Numbered from the stretch's first letter, positions 1 through 5,894 are shown. The stretch is DNA of 6,560 nucleotides from Eubacteriales Family XIII. Incertae Sedis bacterium (GCA_031287295.1 JAITTH010000161.1:1-6560); one strand, 5' to 3'. Notes: a model not told the origin generated them from the letters alone. Made by a program: numbers and translations.

Positions 1-1
1 C

Positions 2-76
2 TGTCCGAAATGCCGGAGATACGGGAAACAGGCGGATACCCTTGAGTCGTTACAGATAATTTGTAGGAAGGGCTAG
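2..76 (+). CDS. C-terminal end of an unidentified protein with a CPxC motif (partial)
   Basis: A reading frame open from the left edge ends at TAG (74-76), 13 nt before the cysS start. It encodes 24 residues with a CPKC motif at the start and a third cysteine four residues before the end, which could be part of a small zinc-binding knuckle. This frame was chosen because its stop lies closest to cysS, as expected in an operon; the other two forward frames stop at 45 and 59 and cannot be excluded. In Bacillota the gene before cysS is often cysE (serine acetyltransferase), but this tail does not let me confirm that. The product is unknown and the call rests on frame and spacing alone. Confidence 0.4.
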   Translation, partial: CPKCRRYGKQADTLESLQIICRKG

Positions 77-89
77 ATCGAAGGAATCA

Positions 90-1496
90 ATGAGAATATA
101 CAATACGCTGACGCGGAAAAAGGAAGAATTTATTCCGCTGAACGATCAAAATATCAAGATTTATGTTTGCGGACCAACCGTTTACAATTATTTCCATATT
201 GGAAATGCCCGTCCATTTGTCGTTTTTGATACCCTGCGCCGTTATCTTGAATATCGAGGGAAAAGCGTTCGATTTGTACAAAATTTTACAGACGTCGATG
301 ACAAGATTATTCACAAAGCACGTGAAGAAGGTGTAAGTGCAGGTGAGATCAGTGAAAAGTACATTGCTGAATATTTCAAAGATGCAGAGGCGCTGAATGT
401 AAGAAAAGCGACGGTTCATCCCAAAGTGACCGAAGAAATCAGGAACATCGTTACCTTTGTTCAGACGCTCATAGAGAAAGGGTATGCCTACGAAAACGAT
501 GGCGACGTTTATTATAGTGCGCGCAAATTTCAAGGGTACGGGAAACTCTCCGGGCAAAATATTGAAGATCTCGATTCCGGTGCGCGCATAGAAATCGATG
601 AACGCAAGCAAGACCCCTTAGATTTTGTGTTGTGGAAGAAGCGCAAGGAAGACGATGAAATTGCTTGGGATTCTCCGTGGGGCATGGGGCGACCCGGTTG
701 GCATATCGAATGTTCTGCAATGTCGAAGGAATATCTTGGGGAAACGATCGATATTCATGCAGGTGGGCAAGATCTTACGTTTCCACATCACGAAAACGAG
801 ATTGCGCAGTCTGAGGCGGCAAACGGCAAGCCTTTTTCAAAATACTGGATGCACAACGGCTATATTATGATTAACAACGAAAAAATGTCAAAATCAAAAG
901 ATAATTTCTTTACGGTTCGTGACATTTTGAAAGAATATAGCGGAGAAGAAATTCGGTTTTTCTTGTTGTTTGGTCACTATCGTATGCCCATCAACTTTTC
1001 ACGTAAACTCATGAAGCAGGCGCGTGGCGGACTGGATCGGATGTACAATGCGAGAACCACGCTGGAGCATCTTATTGCAAAAGGGGTGGATGCATCGCTG
1101 TCCGAGGCAGAAGAGGCATCGCTTGTTGCGCTATCAAAATATCGAGAGAAGTTCATTGCGGCAATGGACGAAGACCTCAATACAGCAGATGCGATTGCTG
1201 CGATCTTTGAACTCATTTCAGACATCAATGTGCAGATGGATGAGCAAACGACAAAAACGTTCGCGAAACAGGCATTGGCGTTGATTCTCGAACTGACGCA
1301 TGTATTAGGATTGCTTGAAAAAGAAGAAACATCCAAGATGGACGACGACGCGGAAATCAAGGTGCTTATTGAAGAGCGGCAAAAAGCGCGAGAAGAGAAA
1401 AATTGGGCGCGTGCCGACGAGATAAGGGATGTGTTAAAGGCTCAAGGAATCACGCTAAAAGATACGCCACAGGGTGTGCAAATCATTCGAGAGTGA
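90..1496 (+). CDS. cysS: cysteinyl-tRNA synthetase
   Basis: Class I aminoacyl-tRNA synthetase, cytoplasmic, charging tRNA-Cys with cysteine using ATP. The 468-residue length is normal for the family. The catalytic Rossmann domain carries CGPTVY at 27-32, the HIGN form of the HIGH signature at 36-39, and KMSKS at 265-269. The catalytic zinc ligands expected from E. coli CysRS are all present: Cys27, Cys208 (in WHIECSAM), His233 and Glu237 (in FPHHENE). GGQDL at 225-229 is another family hallmark. The DALR-type helical anticodon-binding domain occupies roughly 340-410, and the charged C-terminal tail (about 420-468) has the usual ARADEIRD-type segment. The ATG at 90 is preceded by AAGGA at 81-85. 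The gene sits 13 nt after the upstream frame and overlaps mrnC by one base (TGATG), so it is probably internal to an operon. Identification is secure. Confidence 0.98.
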   Translation: MRIYNTLTRKKEEFIPLNDQNIKIYVCGPTVYNYFHIGNARPFVVFDTLRRYLEYRGKSVRFVQNFTDVDDKIIHKAREEGVSAGEISEKYIAEYFKDAEALNVRKATVHPKVTEEIRNIVTFVQTLIEKGYAYENDGDVYYSARKFQGYGKLSGQNIEDLDSGARIEIDERKQDPLDFVLWKKRKEDDEIAWDSPWGMGRPGWHIECSAMSKEYLGETIDIHAGGQDLTFPHHENEIAQSEAANGKPFSKYWMHNGYIMINNEKMSKSKDNFFTVRDILKEYSGEEIRFFLLFGHYRMPINFSRKLMKQARGGLDRMYNARTTLEHLIAKGVDASLSEAEEASLVALSKYREKFIAAMDEDLNTADAIAAIFELISDINVQMDEQTTKTFAKQALALILELTHVLGLLEKEETSKMDDDAEIKVLIEERQKAREEKNWARADEIRDVLKAQGITLKDTPQGVQIIRE

Positions 1497-1921
1497 TGAA
1501 TTCTGTGACATCCAAACCGATATCGATGAACACAACAACGTTGGCATATCTCGGAGATGCCATCTACGAGTTGATGATTCGTGAGCACGTGATACGTAAG
1601 GGAATCGTCCATAGCGACCGCCTGCATCTTGCTTCTGTTCGTTATGTGCGCGCCGATGCGCAAGCGGAGGCAATTCGAGAAATCTACGACTCGCTTCCTG
1701 AAGATGAGCAGGCGCTGGTTCGTCGCGCAAAGAACCGTAAAATATCGACAAAGCCGAAGAATGCAACGCCGATGGATTATAAATGGGCAACGGCTTTTGA
1801 AGCCTTGCTCGGATATTATCACCTTTGCGGGAATCATGATGCCCTGCAGAGCACGGTCGAAAAAGCGATTGAACAGATTGAAGGTCTGCATAGGTCAGAC
1901 GGGGAAGGAAAAGAAAAATGA
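1496..1921 (+). CDS. mrnC: Mini-ribonuclease III (23S rRNA maturation)
   Basis: Compact RNase III-family enzyme without a double-stranded-RNA-binding domain. In Bacillus subtilis it trims the ends of 23S rRNA precursor. The 141-residue protein consists of the RNase III catalytic fold only. LAYLGDAIYE at 16-25 is the signature with the metal-binding acidic Asp21; the second conserved acidic residue is Glu102 in ATAFEALLGY (98-107). The basic stretch RRAKNRKISTKPKN (76-89) is also characteristic of the family. The start was placed at the ATG overlapping the cysS stop (TGATG). An alternative in-frame ATG at 1526 would remove ten residues and still keep the whole domain, and neither start has a strong Shine-Dalgarno. 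The gene overlaps thyA by 4 bp (ATGA), so it is embedded in the operon. The cysS–mrnC pairing is the usual Bacillota arrangement and supports the call. Confidence 0.94.
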   Translation: MNSVTSKPISMNTTTLAYLGDAIYELMIREHVIRKGIVHSDRLHLASVRYVRADAQAEAIREIYDSLPEDEQALVRRAKNRKISTKPKNATPMDYKWATAFEALLGYYHLCGNHDALQSTVEKAIEQIEGLHRSDGEGKEK

Positions 1922-2748
1922 GCAAGGCGGACAAGATCTTTGTCGCAATGTGTGAAGATATTCTTGCGAAGGGGCATTCATCGGAGGGGCAGGTTGTTCG
2001 CCCGCGTTGGGAAGATGGAACCCCTGCACATACCATAAAACAATTTGGTGTGGTAAGCAGGTATGATCTTTCAGAAGAGTTTCCCGCGCTCACGCTCAGA
2101 CCGATTTCGATTAAGCTCTGCGTGGATGAATTGCTTTGGATTTGGCAAAAGAAATCCAACAACATCAAAGACTTGAACAGCCACATATGGGATAGTTGGG
2201 CAGATGAAACCGGGAGCATCGGGAAGGCATACGGCTACCAACTTGGGGTTCCCTATCGGTTTGCACAGGGCGAGATGGATCAAGTAGATAATGTGTTGTG
2301 GCAGCTGAAAAATACGCCGTATTCGCGCAGGATTCTCACAAACATCTACAACTTTGCGGATCTCTCCGAAATGGGGTTAGAACCCTGCGCATACAGCATG
2401 ACGTTTAACGTTACAGGCAATCGATTGAACGGCATTTTGAATCAACGCTCACAGGATATTCTTGCGGCAAATGCGTGGAATGTGATGCAGTATGCGGTAT
2501 TGATTCATCTGTTTGCTCAGGTGAGTGGGCTCGTGCCGGGCGAATTGATTCAGGTCATCAGCGATGCCCACATCTACGACCGACACATTCCGATGATCAA
2601 AGAACTGATCGGACGGAAGCAGTACCCCGCGCCAAAACTCGTAATCAATCCGGAAATTACAGATTTTTATGCTTTTACCGCAGAGGATGTTCGGCTTGAG
2701 GGCTACGAACACGGTGAATCGGTAACGGGCATTCCCATTGCGGTGTAA
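1918..2748 (+). CDS. thyA: thymidylate synthase (folate-dependent, ThyA type)
   Basis: Converts dUMP to dTMP using 5,10-methylenetetrahydrofolate, producing dihydrofolate. The 276-residue protein has the full ThyA layout. The N-terminal phosphate-binding region surrounds Arg28-Arg30, and WDSWADETGSIGKAYGYQ (91-108) corresponds to the conserved GPVYGxQ region. The catalytic cysteine is Cys157 in EPCAYSM. QRSQD at 176-180 replaces the E. coli QRSCD motif but keeps the phosphate-binding Arg and Ser. Asn188 lies in AANAWNV, and DAHIYDRH (216-223) provides the deoxyribose-contacting His218 and Tyr220. AAGGA at 1905-1909 precedes the ATG, which overlaps the mrnC stop. It is followed four bases later by folA, which recycles its dihydrofolate product. 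This is not the flavin-dependent ThyX enzyme, since no RHRxxS-type motif is present and the catalytic Cys motif is. Confidence 0.97.
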   Translation: MSKADKIFVAMCEDILAKGHSSEGQVVRPRWEDGTPAHTIKQFGVVSRYDLSEEFPALTLRPISIKLCVDELLWIWQKKSNNIKDLNSHIWDSWADETGSIGKAYGYQLGVPYRFAQGEMDQVDNVLWQLKNTPYSRRILTNIYNFADLSEMGLEPCAYSMTFNVTGNRLNGILNQRSQDILAANAWNVMQYAVLIHLFAQVSGLVPGELIQVISDAHIYDRHIPMIKELIGRKQYPAPKLVINPEITDFYAFTAEDVRLEGYEHGESVTGIPIAV

Positions 2749-2752
2749 CAGA

Positions 2753-3301
2753 ATGGGACAAGATAGGAAACTCACGGCGATTGCTGCTGTCGATAGGAAT
2801 TGGGGCATTGGACAAGAAGGAAAACTGCTCGTGCACCTGCCGGGAGATTTGAAGTATTTCAAGGAAAAGACGAAAGACGGGATCGTGATTATGGGGCGAA
2901 AGACGCTAGAATCTCTTCCCGGAGGAAAACCCCTTCCAAACCGTGACAATCTGGTATTAACGCACGATTCGAATTTTGCGAAAAAGCACGTAACATCGGA
3001 CGCGCTGACGGTTTGTCTTTCCCTTGACGAGCTGTTTCAGACCCTTTCTTCAAAAGCAATTGGCGGAAAATCGGTATTTGTAATTGGAGGTGCAAGTGTA
3101 TACGAGCAACTCCTTTCCTATTGTACGACTTGCCTCATCACAAAAATCGATGCGGCATTTGAATCGGATCGATTTTTCCCAAATCTCGATGTCGATGCGC
3201 GATTTTCATTCGTTCGGGAAAGCCTTCCGCAGACGGAAGCCGGGATTCATTATCGTTTTGTCGAATATAAGAGAATCGACAGGGAAGCGGAGTCGGTATA
3301 A
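2753..3301 (+). CDS. folA: dihydrofolate reductase
   Basis: NADPH-dependent reduction of dihydrofolate to tetrahydrofolate, restoring the cofactor oxidised by the adjacent ThyA. The 182-residue protein starts with the AAVDRNWGIG strand-loop (11-20). The acidic substrate-binding residue is Asp32 in LPGDLKYFK, MGRKT is at 48-52, and the nucleotide-binding IGGASVY is at 111-117. The segment before Asp32 reads LLVHLP where E. coli has the PWNLP tryptophan motif; many clostridial DHFRs also lack that Trp. I chose the ATG at 2753, 4 nt after the thyA stop. A TTG at 2738 in the same frame would add five residues and overlap thyA by 11 bp. Neither start has a clear Shine-Dalgarno, suggesting translation by reinitiation from thyA. 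A perfect inverted repeat begins on the last base of the stop codon. Confidence 0.96.
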   Translation: MGQDRKLTAIAAVDRNWGIGQEGKLLVHLPGDLKYFKEKTKDGIVIMGRKTLESLPGGKPLPNRDNLVLTHDSNFAKKHVTSDALTVCLSLDELFQTLSSKAIGGKSVFVIGGASVYEQLLSYCTTCLITKIDAAFESDRFFPNLDVDARFSFVRESLPQTEAGIHYRFVEYKRIDREAESV

Positions 3302-3321
3302 GTGTGAAAGAATTTCACACT
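3301..3321 (+). repeat. perfect 9-bp inverted repeat immediately after folA
   Basis: Arms AGTGTGAAA (3301-3309) and TTTCACACT (3313-3321) flank a GAA spacer, so an RNA hairpin with a 9-bp stem and triloop would form directly at the folA stop codon. No T-run follows (TCAGCC), so it is not a canonical intrinsic terminator. It may protect the 3' end of the thyA-folA message or mark a processing or partial termination site. As DNA it also resembles a dyad operator of the form TGTGA-N7-TCACA, one base wider than the CRP-type spacing. The symmetry is certain; the role is unknown. Confidence 0.6.
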
Positions 3322-3377
3322 TCAGCCATGTGCGATTTCGACCATAGGACGAAATAATCGTACGGCAGTAGATCGTG

Positions 3378-3415
3378 TTTTGCTCCATCCATGTTTGAAT
3401 AGAATGGTGGAGCAA
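3378..3415 (+). promoter_or_regulatory. inverted repeat in the rlmB leader, possible anti-Shine-Dalgarno element
   Basis: TTGCTCCA (3380-3387) pairs perfectly with TGGAGCAA (3408-3415), and CCAT (3389-3392) pairs with ATGG (3404-3407). Together they give a 12-bp stem with one bulged T and an 11-nt loop. The left arm, extended to TTTTGCTCCAT (3378-3388), is also an exact 11-nt complement of 3461-3471, which contains the rlmB ribosome binding site. The two pairings exclude each other. The rest of the folA-rlmB gap (3302-3472) has no recognisable gene and no promoter I can defend. It is open in the rlmB frame from TTG 3380, but that extension does not look like RlmB. A regulatory role is inference. 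Confidence 0.4.
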
Positions 3416-3442
3416 CAAAAGAACTTTCGTGAGGTATTTGTG

Positions 3443-3466
3443 CTGCTGAGAATCAGCAGAATGGAG
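3443..3466 (+). promoter_or_regulatory. short hairpin followed by the rlmB Shine-Dalgarno
   Basis: CTGCTGA (3443-3449) and TCAGCAG (3453-3459) form a 7-bp stem with a GAA triloop, ending four bases before the GGAG ribosome binding site at 3463-3466. GGAG is 6 nt from the ATG at 3473, which fixes that start over ATG 3461 (no Shine-Dalgarno) and ATG 3479 (12 nt away). The hairpin could position or partly shield the ribosome site. Confidence 0.5.
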
Positions 3467-3472
3467 CAAAAT

Positions 3473-4198
3473 ATGAATATGATTTACGGGAGAAACCCTG
3501 TTCTGGAGGCGCTTGCTGCAGATGCAGGGGTAGAAAAGATTCTGATTCAGAAGAACATTGAGGGCGCAGGAAAAAAAGTGTATGCACTCGCGAAAAAAGC
3601 GGGTATTCCGATGCAATCGGTCGATAAATCTGTGCTCGACAAGGCGGTCGGGAGCGGAGCTCATCAGGGTGTTGTTGCGTACCTTGCAGCGTACGAATAC
3701 CGTTCGACGGAAGAACTTCTTGCGATTGCTGCGTCGCGCAACGAAAAGCCTTTTCTTGTGATTTTGGATGGAATAGAAGATCCGCACAATCTTGGAGCAA
3801 TTTTGCGATCTGCAGATGGTGCGGGTGCGCATGGCGTCATCATTCCGAAACGACGGGCTGTTTCCGTGACGGATACGGCGGTAAAGGCTTCTGCCGGGGC
3901 GGCAATGCATGTTGCAGTCGCGCGTGTAGGCAATCTTATTCAGGAGATCGAAAAGCTTCGGGACGCAGGTCTTTGGATTTATGGGCTCGACATGGATGGG
4001 CAGAATTACCGTCAGGTGCGTTATTCGGGTGCGGTGGCTTTGGTGGTTGGCGGTGAAGGAGGAGGGCTTTCACGTCTCGTTCGCGAGAAGTGCGATGCGC
4101 TTATTTCCTTACCGATGCGCGGGAAAATTACATCGTTAAACGCGTCGAACGCAGCAGCAATCGCATTGTATGAGATGAGCGCGCAAATTTCTGAATAG
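3473..4198 (+). CDS. rlmB: 23S rRNA 2'-O-methyltransferase, SPOUT/TrmH family (RlmB)
   Basis: S-adenosylmethionine-dependent ribose methyltransferase; family members of this type methylate G2251 (E. coli numbering) in the P-loop of 23S rRNA. The 241-residue protein has the small N-terminal RNA substrate-binding domain (about 1-75, beginning IYGRNPVLEAL) and a C-terminal SPOUT domain. Motif 1 is DGIEDPHNLGAILRSADGAG (99-118), with the conserved Asn107 and Arg112. Motif 2 is VVGGEGGGLS (191-200). Motif 3 is LPMRGKITSLNASNAAAIAL (213-232), which forms the trefoil-knot cofactor site. Its place between mrnC and sigH matches the standard Bacillota order, although thyA-folA and a 171-nt structured leader intervene. 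A closely related TrmH paralogue with a different target nucleotide cannot be fully excluded, but the neighbourhood favours RlmB. Confidence 0.93.
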   Translation: MNMIYGRNPVLEALAADAGVEKILIQKNIEGAGKKVYALAKKAGIPMQSVDKSVLDKAVGSGAHQGVVAYLAAYEYRSTEELLAIAASRNEKPFLVILDGIEDPHNLGAILRSADGAGAHGVIIPKRRAVSVTDTAVKASAGAAMHVAVARVGNLIQEIEKLRDAGLWIYGLDMDGQNYRQVRYSGAVALVVGGEGGGLSRLVREKCDALISLPMRGKITSLNASNAAAIALYEMSAQISE

Positions 4199-4215
4199 GG
4201 AGAAGGACTCACGAA

Positions 4216-4833
4216 TTGGAAATAAAAAAGTACGACAATCAAACCGAAGAAAATATTGTAAAACTTGCCGGAGCGGGCGACGAAGTTGCGCTCGAATTCA
4301 TTTATTTGAAATATCGAGACATCATCAAGAGTAAGGCAAATCTGTATTTCTTAATGGGCGGGAGCAAAGACGATCTCATTCAGGAGGGTATGATAGGACT
4401 TTTCGGTGCTGTCATGCGTTACGATGCCGACAAAAACGCGTCCTTTCGGACGTTTGCAGAAATGTGTATCGAGCACAATATGGTCAATGCGGTGAAGGCG
4501 TCCGCGAGAATCAAACATAGTCCATTGAACGCATTTGTATCCATCTATGCCGATCCGAACGATGAGGGCGAATACGAAAAGTTAGAGGCACAGCTGGAAG
4601 ACAAAAGTATGGGCACACCGGAAGACCTCATTCTGCTTCAGGATCAATTCGAATACATCAACAAAAGCAGTGCAAAAATTTTCAGCAAACTGGAACGTAT
4701 TGTTTGGCGAGAGTTTCTCAAGGGCAGAACCTATACTGAAATTGCAGAGGTACTCGGGAAATCTCCAAAGTCCATCGACAATTCGATTCAACGTATCCGA
4801 AAGAAGATTGAAAAATATTTAAGTCTCTATTAG
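4216..4833 (+). CDS. sigH: RNA polymerase sigma factor SigH (sigma-30 type)
   Basis: Sigma-70 family alternative factor; in Bacillus SigH directs transition-state, competence and early sporulation genes. The 205-residue protein resembles SigH from the start (IVKLAGAGDEVALEFIYLKY, 14-33). The core-binding part of region 2 is DDLIQEGMIGLFGAV (52-66). DNA-melting and -10 recognition residues follow through SFRTFAEMCIEHNMVNAVKA (76-95), and SPLNAFVSI (102-110) is the SigH-like link. Region 4 (about 155-203) has a helix-turn-helix, YTEIAEVLGKSPKSIDNSIQ (173-192). The start is TTG at 4216, supported by the strong ribosome site GGGAGAAGGA (4198-4207) and by the lack of any ATG before residue 47. yacP, usually found between rlmB and sigH in Bacillus, is absent. 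The gene overlaps the convergent hslO by 4 bp. Whether it serves sporulation or competence here cannot be told. Confidence 0.92.
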   Translation: MEIKKYDNQTEENIVKLAGAGDEVALEFIYLKYRDIIKSKANLYFLMGGSKDDLIQEGMIGLFGAVMRYDADKNASFRTFAEMCIEHNMVNAVKASARIKHSPLNAFVSIYADPNDEGEYEKLEAQLEDKSMGTPEDLILLQDQFEYINKSSAKIFSKLERIVWREFLKGRTYTEIAEVLGKSPKSIDNSIQRIRKKIEKYLSLY

Positions 4834-5684
4834 ATTTCAGACGGGTCGAAAACATAAACTGCGTCGCAAAATTGGCACGTCACTTCAATCGGTTCGTTTT
4901 TTCCTTTGATTTCATTTCGATCGGTCTCGCCGAGGCTTGATAGCGTCTTTAGGGCTCTGTCTCTGCTGCAATAGCAATGATATTCGATGGGCTGTTCTGA
5001 GAGAATTTCCGGATTCATGTTTTTCAGGACATCGTAAACAAGGCTCGTCGCATCCTGATCTGCCAGGTGATTTGTTACATAACCGAGCGCCGATATATTC
5101 TGTTCAAGCTGATCGATGAGATCGTTTGGTGCGCCGGGCAGTAACTGCGCTATGTAGCCACCTGCCGCTTTTACGGAATAGTTTACATCAACCAAAACAC
5201 CGAGCGCAACGGCTGTCGGTGTTTGCTCGCTTTCGGCAAAATACGCTGTAAAATCTTCTGCGATTTCTCCGCTTACGAGCGTAACGCTTCCTGTATAGGG
5301 CTCGCCCTCGCCGGAAATGTCACGAATGACGGTAAGCAGACCATCGGTTCCAACTGCCCGTCCGACATCGAGTTTCCCATCCGATTTTAGGGGCAGTTGA
5401 ACGTTCGGGTTCTGGGCATATCCGCGTACATTGCCACTCGAATCCGAAACGGTCATAAGGGTTCCGATCGGACCTGCTCCGTTTATGCGTATGGTGATGG
5501 ATGCATCGGTCTTCTTGAGGTCGCTGCCCATCATCGCTGTTGCGGAGAGTGTCCTTCCAAGAGCAGCCGTGGCAACGGGCGTTGTTGCATGAATTTGCCT
5601 TGCGCGTTCACATAAGTCCTTCGAGGTGATGGCAGTGAGACGAACGAATCCATCGGCAGAAATAGCTTTTACGATTTTATCCAT
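4830..5684 (-). CDS. hslO: Hsp33 redox-regulated molecular chaperone
   Basis: Cytoplasmic holdase chaperone activated when oxidation, with unfolding stress, releases zinc from four C-terminal cysteines. The 284-residue length is typical. The N-terminal domain (about 1-180) begins DKIVKAISADGFVR and contains the GRTLSATAMMGSDLK (43-57) and GYAQNP (88-93) signatures, followed by the linker region. The zinc switch is complete: Cys237 and Cys239 (HCYCSRDR), then Cys270 and Cys273 (TCQFC). The ATG at 5684 has the ribosome site AAAAGGA (5700-5694 on the minus strand) 9 nt upstream. The open frame extends to a TTG at 5747, but that would translate two leader hairpins and add 21 residues unlike the family. 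The gene is transcribed towards sigH, and the two stops overlap (4830-4833) with no terminator visible between them. Confidence 0.97.
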   Translation of the reverse strand: MDKIVKAISADGFVRLTAITSKDLCERARQIHATTPVATAALGRTLSATAMMGSDLKKTDASITIRINGAGPIGTLMTVSDSSGNVRGYAQNPNVQLPLKSDGKLDVGRAVGTDGLLTVIRDISGEGEPYTGSVTLVSGEIAEDFTAYFAESEQTPTAVALGVLVDVNYSVKAAGGYIAQLLPGAPNDLIDQLEQNISALGYVTNHLADQDATSLVYDVLKNMNPEILSEQPIEYHCYCSRDRALKTLSSLGETDRNEIKGKNEPIEVTCQFCDAVYVFDPSEI

Positions 5685-5716
5685 TGTGATGATTCCTTTT
5701 GCATTTTGTGTCTTGC

Positions 5717-5760
5717 ATGCCGGGAAAAAGACCGGCATTCCGCCCAATGTTTCATTGGCG
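5717..5760 (-). promoter_or_regulatory. two tandem hairpins in the hslO 5' leader
   Basis: Read on the minus strand, hairpin 1 is CGCCAATG (5760-5753), an AAA loop, then CATTGGGCG (5749-5741), giving 8 bp with one bulged base. Hairpin 2 is ATGCCGG (5738-5732), the 8-nt loop TCTTTTTC (5731-5724), then CCGGCAT (5723-5717), a perfect 7-bp stem. They are separated by two bases and lie between the predicted promoter and the ribosome binding site. The loop of hairpin 2 is complementary to the Shine-Dalgarno AAAAGGA (5700-5694) over seven pairs including one G·U, so a pseudoknot is conceivable. The hairpins are visible; the regulatory role is inferred. Confidence 0.5.
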
Positions 5761-5765
5761 AGTCC

Positions 5766-5793
5766 ATATTATTATACAATGAAATCGTTGCAA
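5766..5793 (-). promoter_or_regulatory. hslO: candidate hslO promoter
   Basis: On the minus strand TTGCAA (5793-5788) is followed after 16 nt by TAATAT (5771-5766). A better -10 hexamer, TATAAT (5776-5771), overlaps it but has no acceptable -35 at 16-18 nt. Either way transcription would start around 5758-5765, about 75-80 nt before the hslO ATG. The -35 hexamer is the same six bases used by the predicted ndk promoter on the other strand. Confidence 0.45.
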
Positions 5794-5816
5794 AACCTTT
5801 GAAATCTGTAGATAAT
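5788..5816 (+). promoter_or_regulatory. ndk: candidate ndk promoter
   Basis: TTGCAA (5788-5793) and GATAAT (5811-5816) are separated by exactly 17 nt, matching a housekeeping sigma-A promoter with 4/6 and 5/6 consensus bases. Start of transcription would fall near 5823, giving a leader of about 70 nt before the ndk ATG. No other good candidate lies in the gap. Confidence 0.6.
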
Positions 5817-5825
5817 AGTAGATAA

Positions 5826-5863
5826 CCTCATGAGAAAAAGTAATCATGTTTTGTTGCATGAGG
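5826..5863 (+). repeat. inverted repeat in the ndk 5' leader
   Basis: CCTCATG (5826-5832) is the exact reverse complement of CATGAGG (5857-5863), with a 24-nt loop. Inside the loop TCATG (5844-5848) can instead pair with CATGA (5829-5833), giving a competing shorter hairpin. The structure begins within a few bases of the predicted ndk transcription start and ends about 18 nt before the ribosome site AAAGGAG (5881-5887). A stabilising 5' stem or regulatory element is possible; there is no match to a riboswitch family I recognise. Confidence 0.4.
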
Positions 5864-5894
5864 CTAGTTACTGTATTGCAAAAGGAGAGAGACG

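Noticed and set aside
87..611. 174-codon open frame on the minus strand under cysS
   Set aside because: Lies wholly opposite the unmistakable cysS catalytic domain, has no family resemblance, and is explained by codon bias of the real gene.
1455..2219. 254-codon open frame on the minus strand across mrnC and thyA
   Set aside because: Antisense to two well-identified genes, spans their junction, and has no recognisable domain.
3380..3472. N-terminal extension of RlmB from TTG 3380
   Set aside because: The extra 31 residues do not resemble the family, and the only good ribosome site (GGAG 3463-3466) serves ATG 3473.
3302..3472. T-box or known riboswitch before rlmB
   Set aside because: No conserved TGGNACCGCG T-box sequence, no specifier arrangement, and no terminator with a T-run; the hairpins match no class I recognise.
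3206..3910. 234-codon minus-strand open frame covering the folA-rlmB gap
   Set aside because: It would fill the gap, but most of it is antisense to folA and rlmB. Its composition (Arg, His and Cys rich) is typical of a shadow frame, and it crosses the inverted repeats.
5685..5747. Extended HslO N-terminus from TTG 5747
   Set aside because: The added 21 residues translate two leader hairpins, and Hsp33 proteins normally begin at the DKIVKA segment. ATG 5684 has a good ribosome site.
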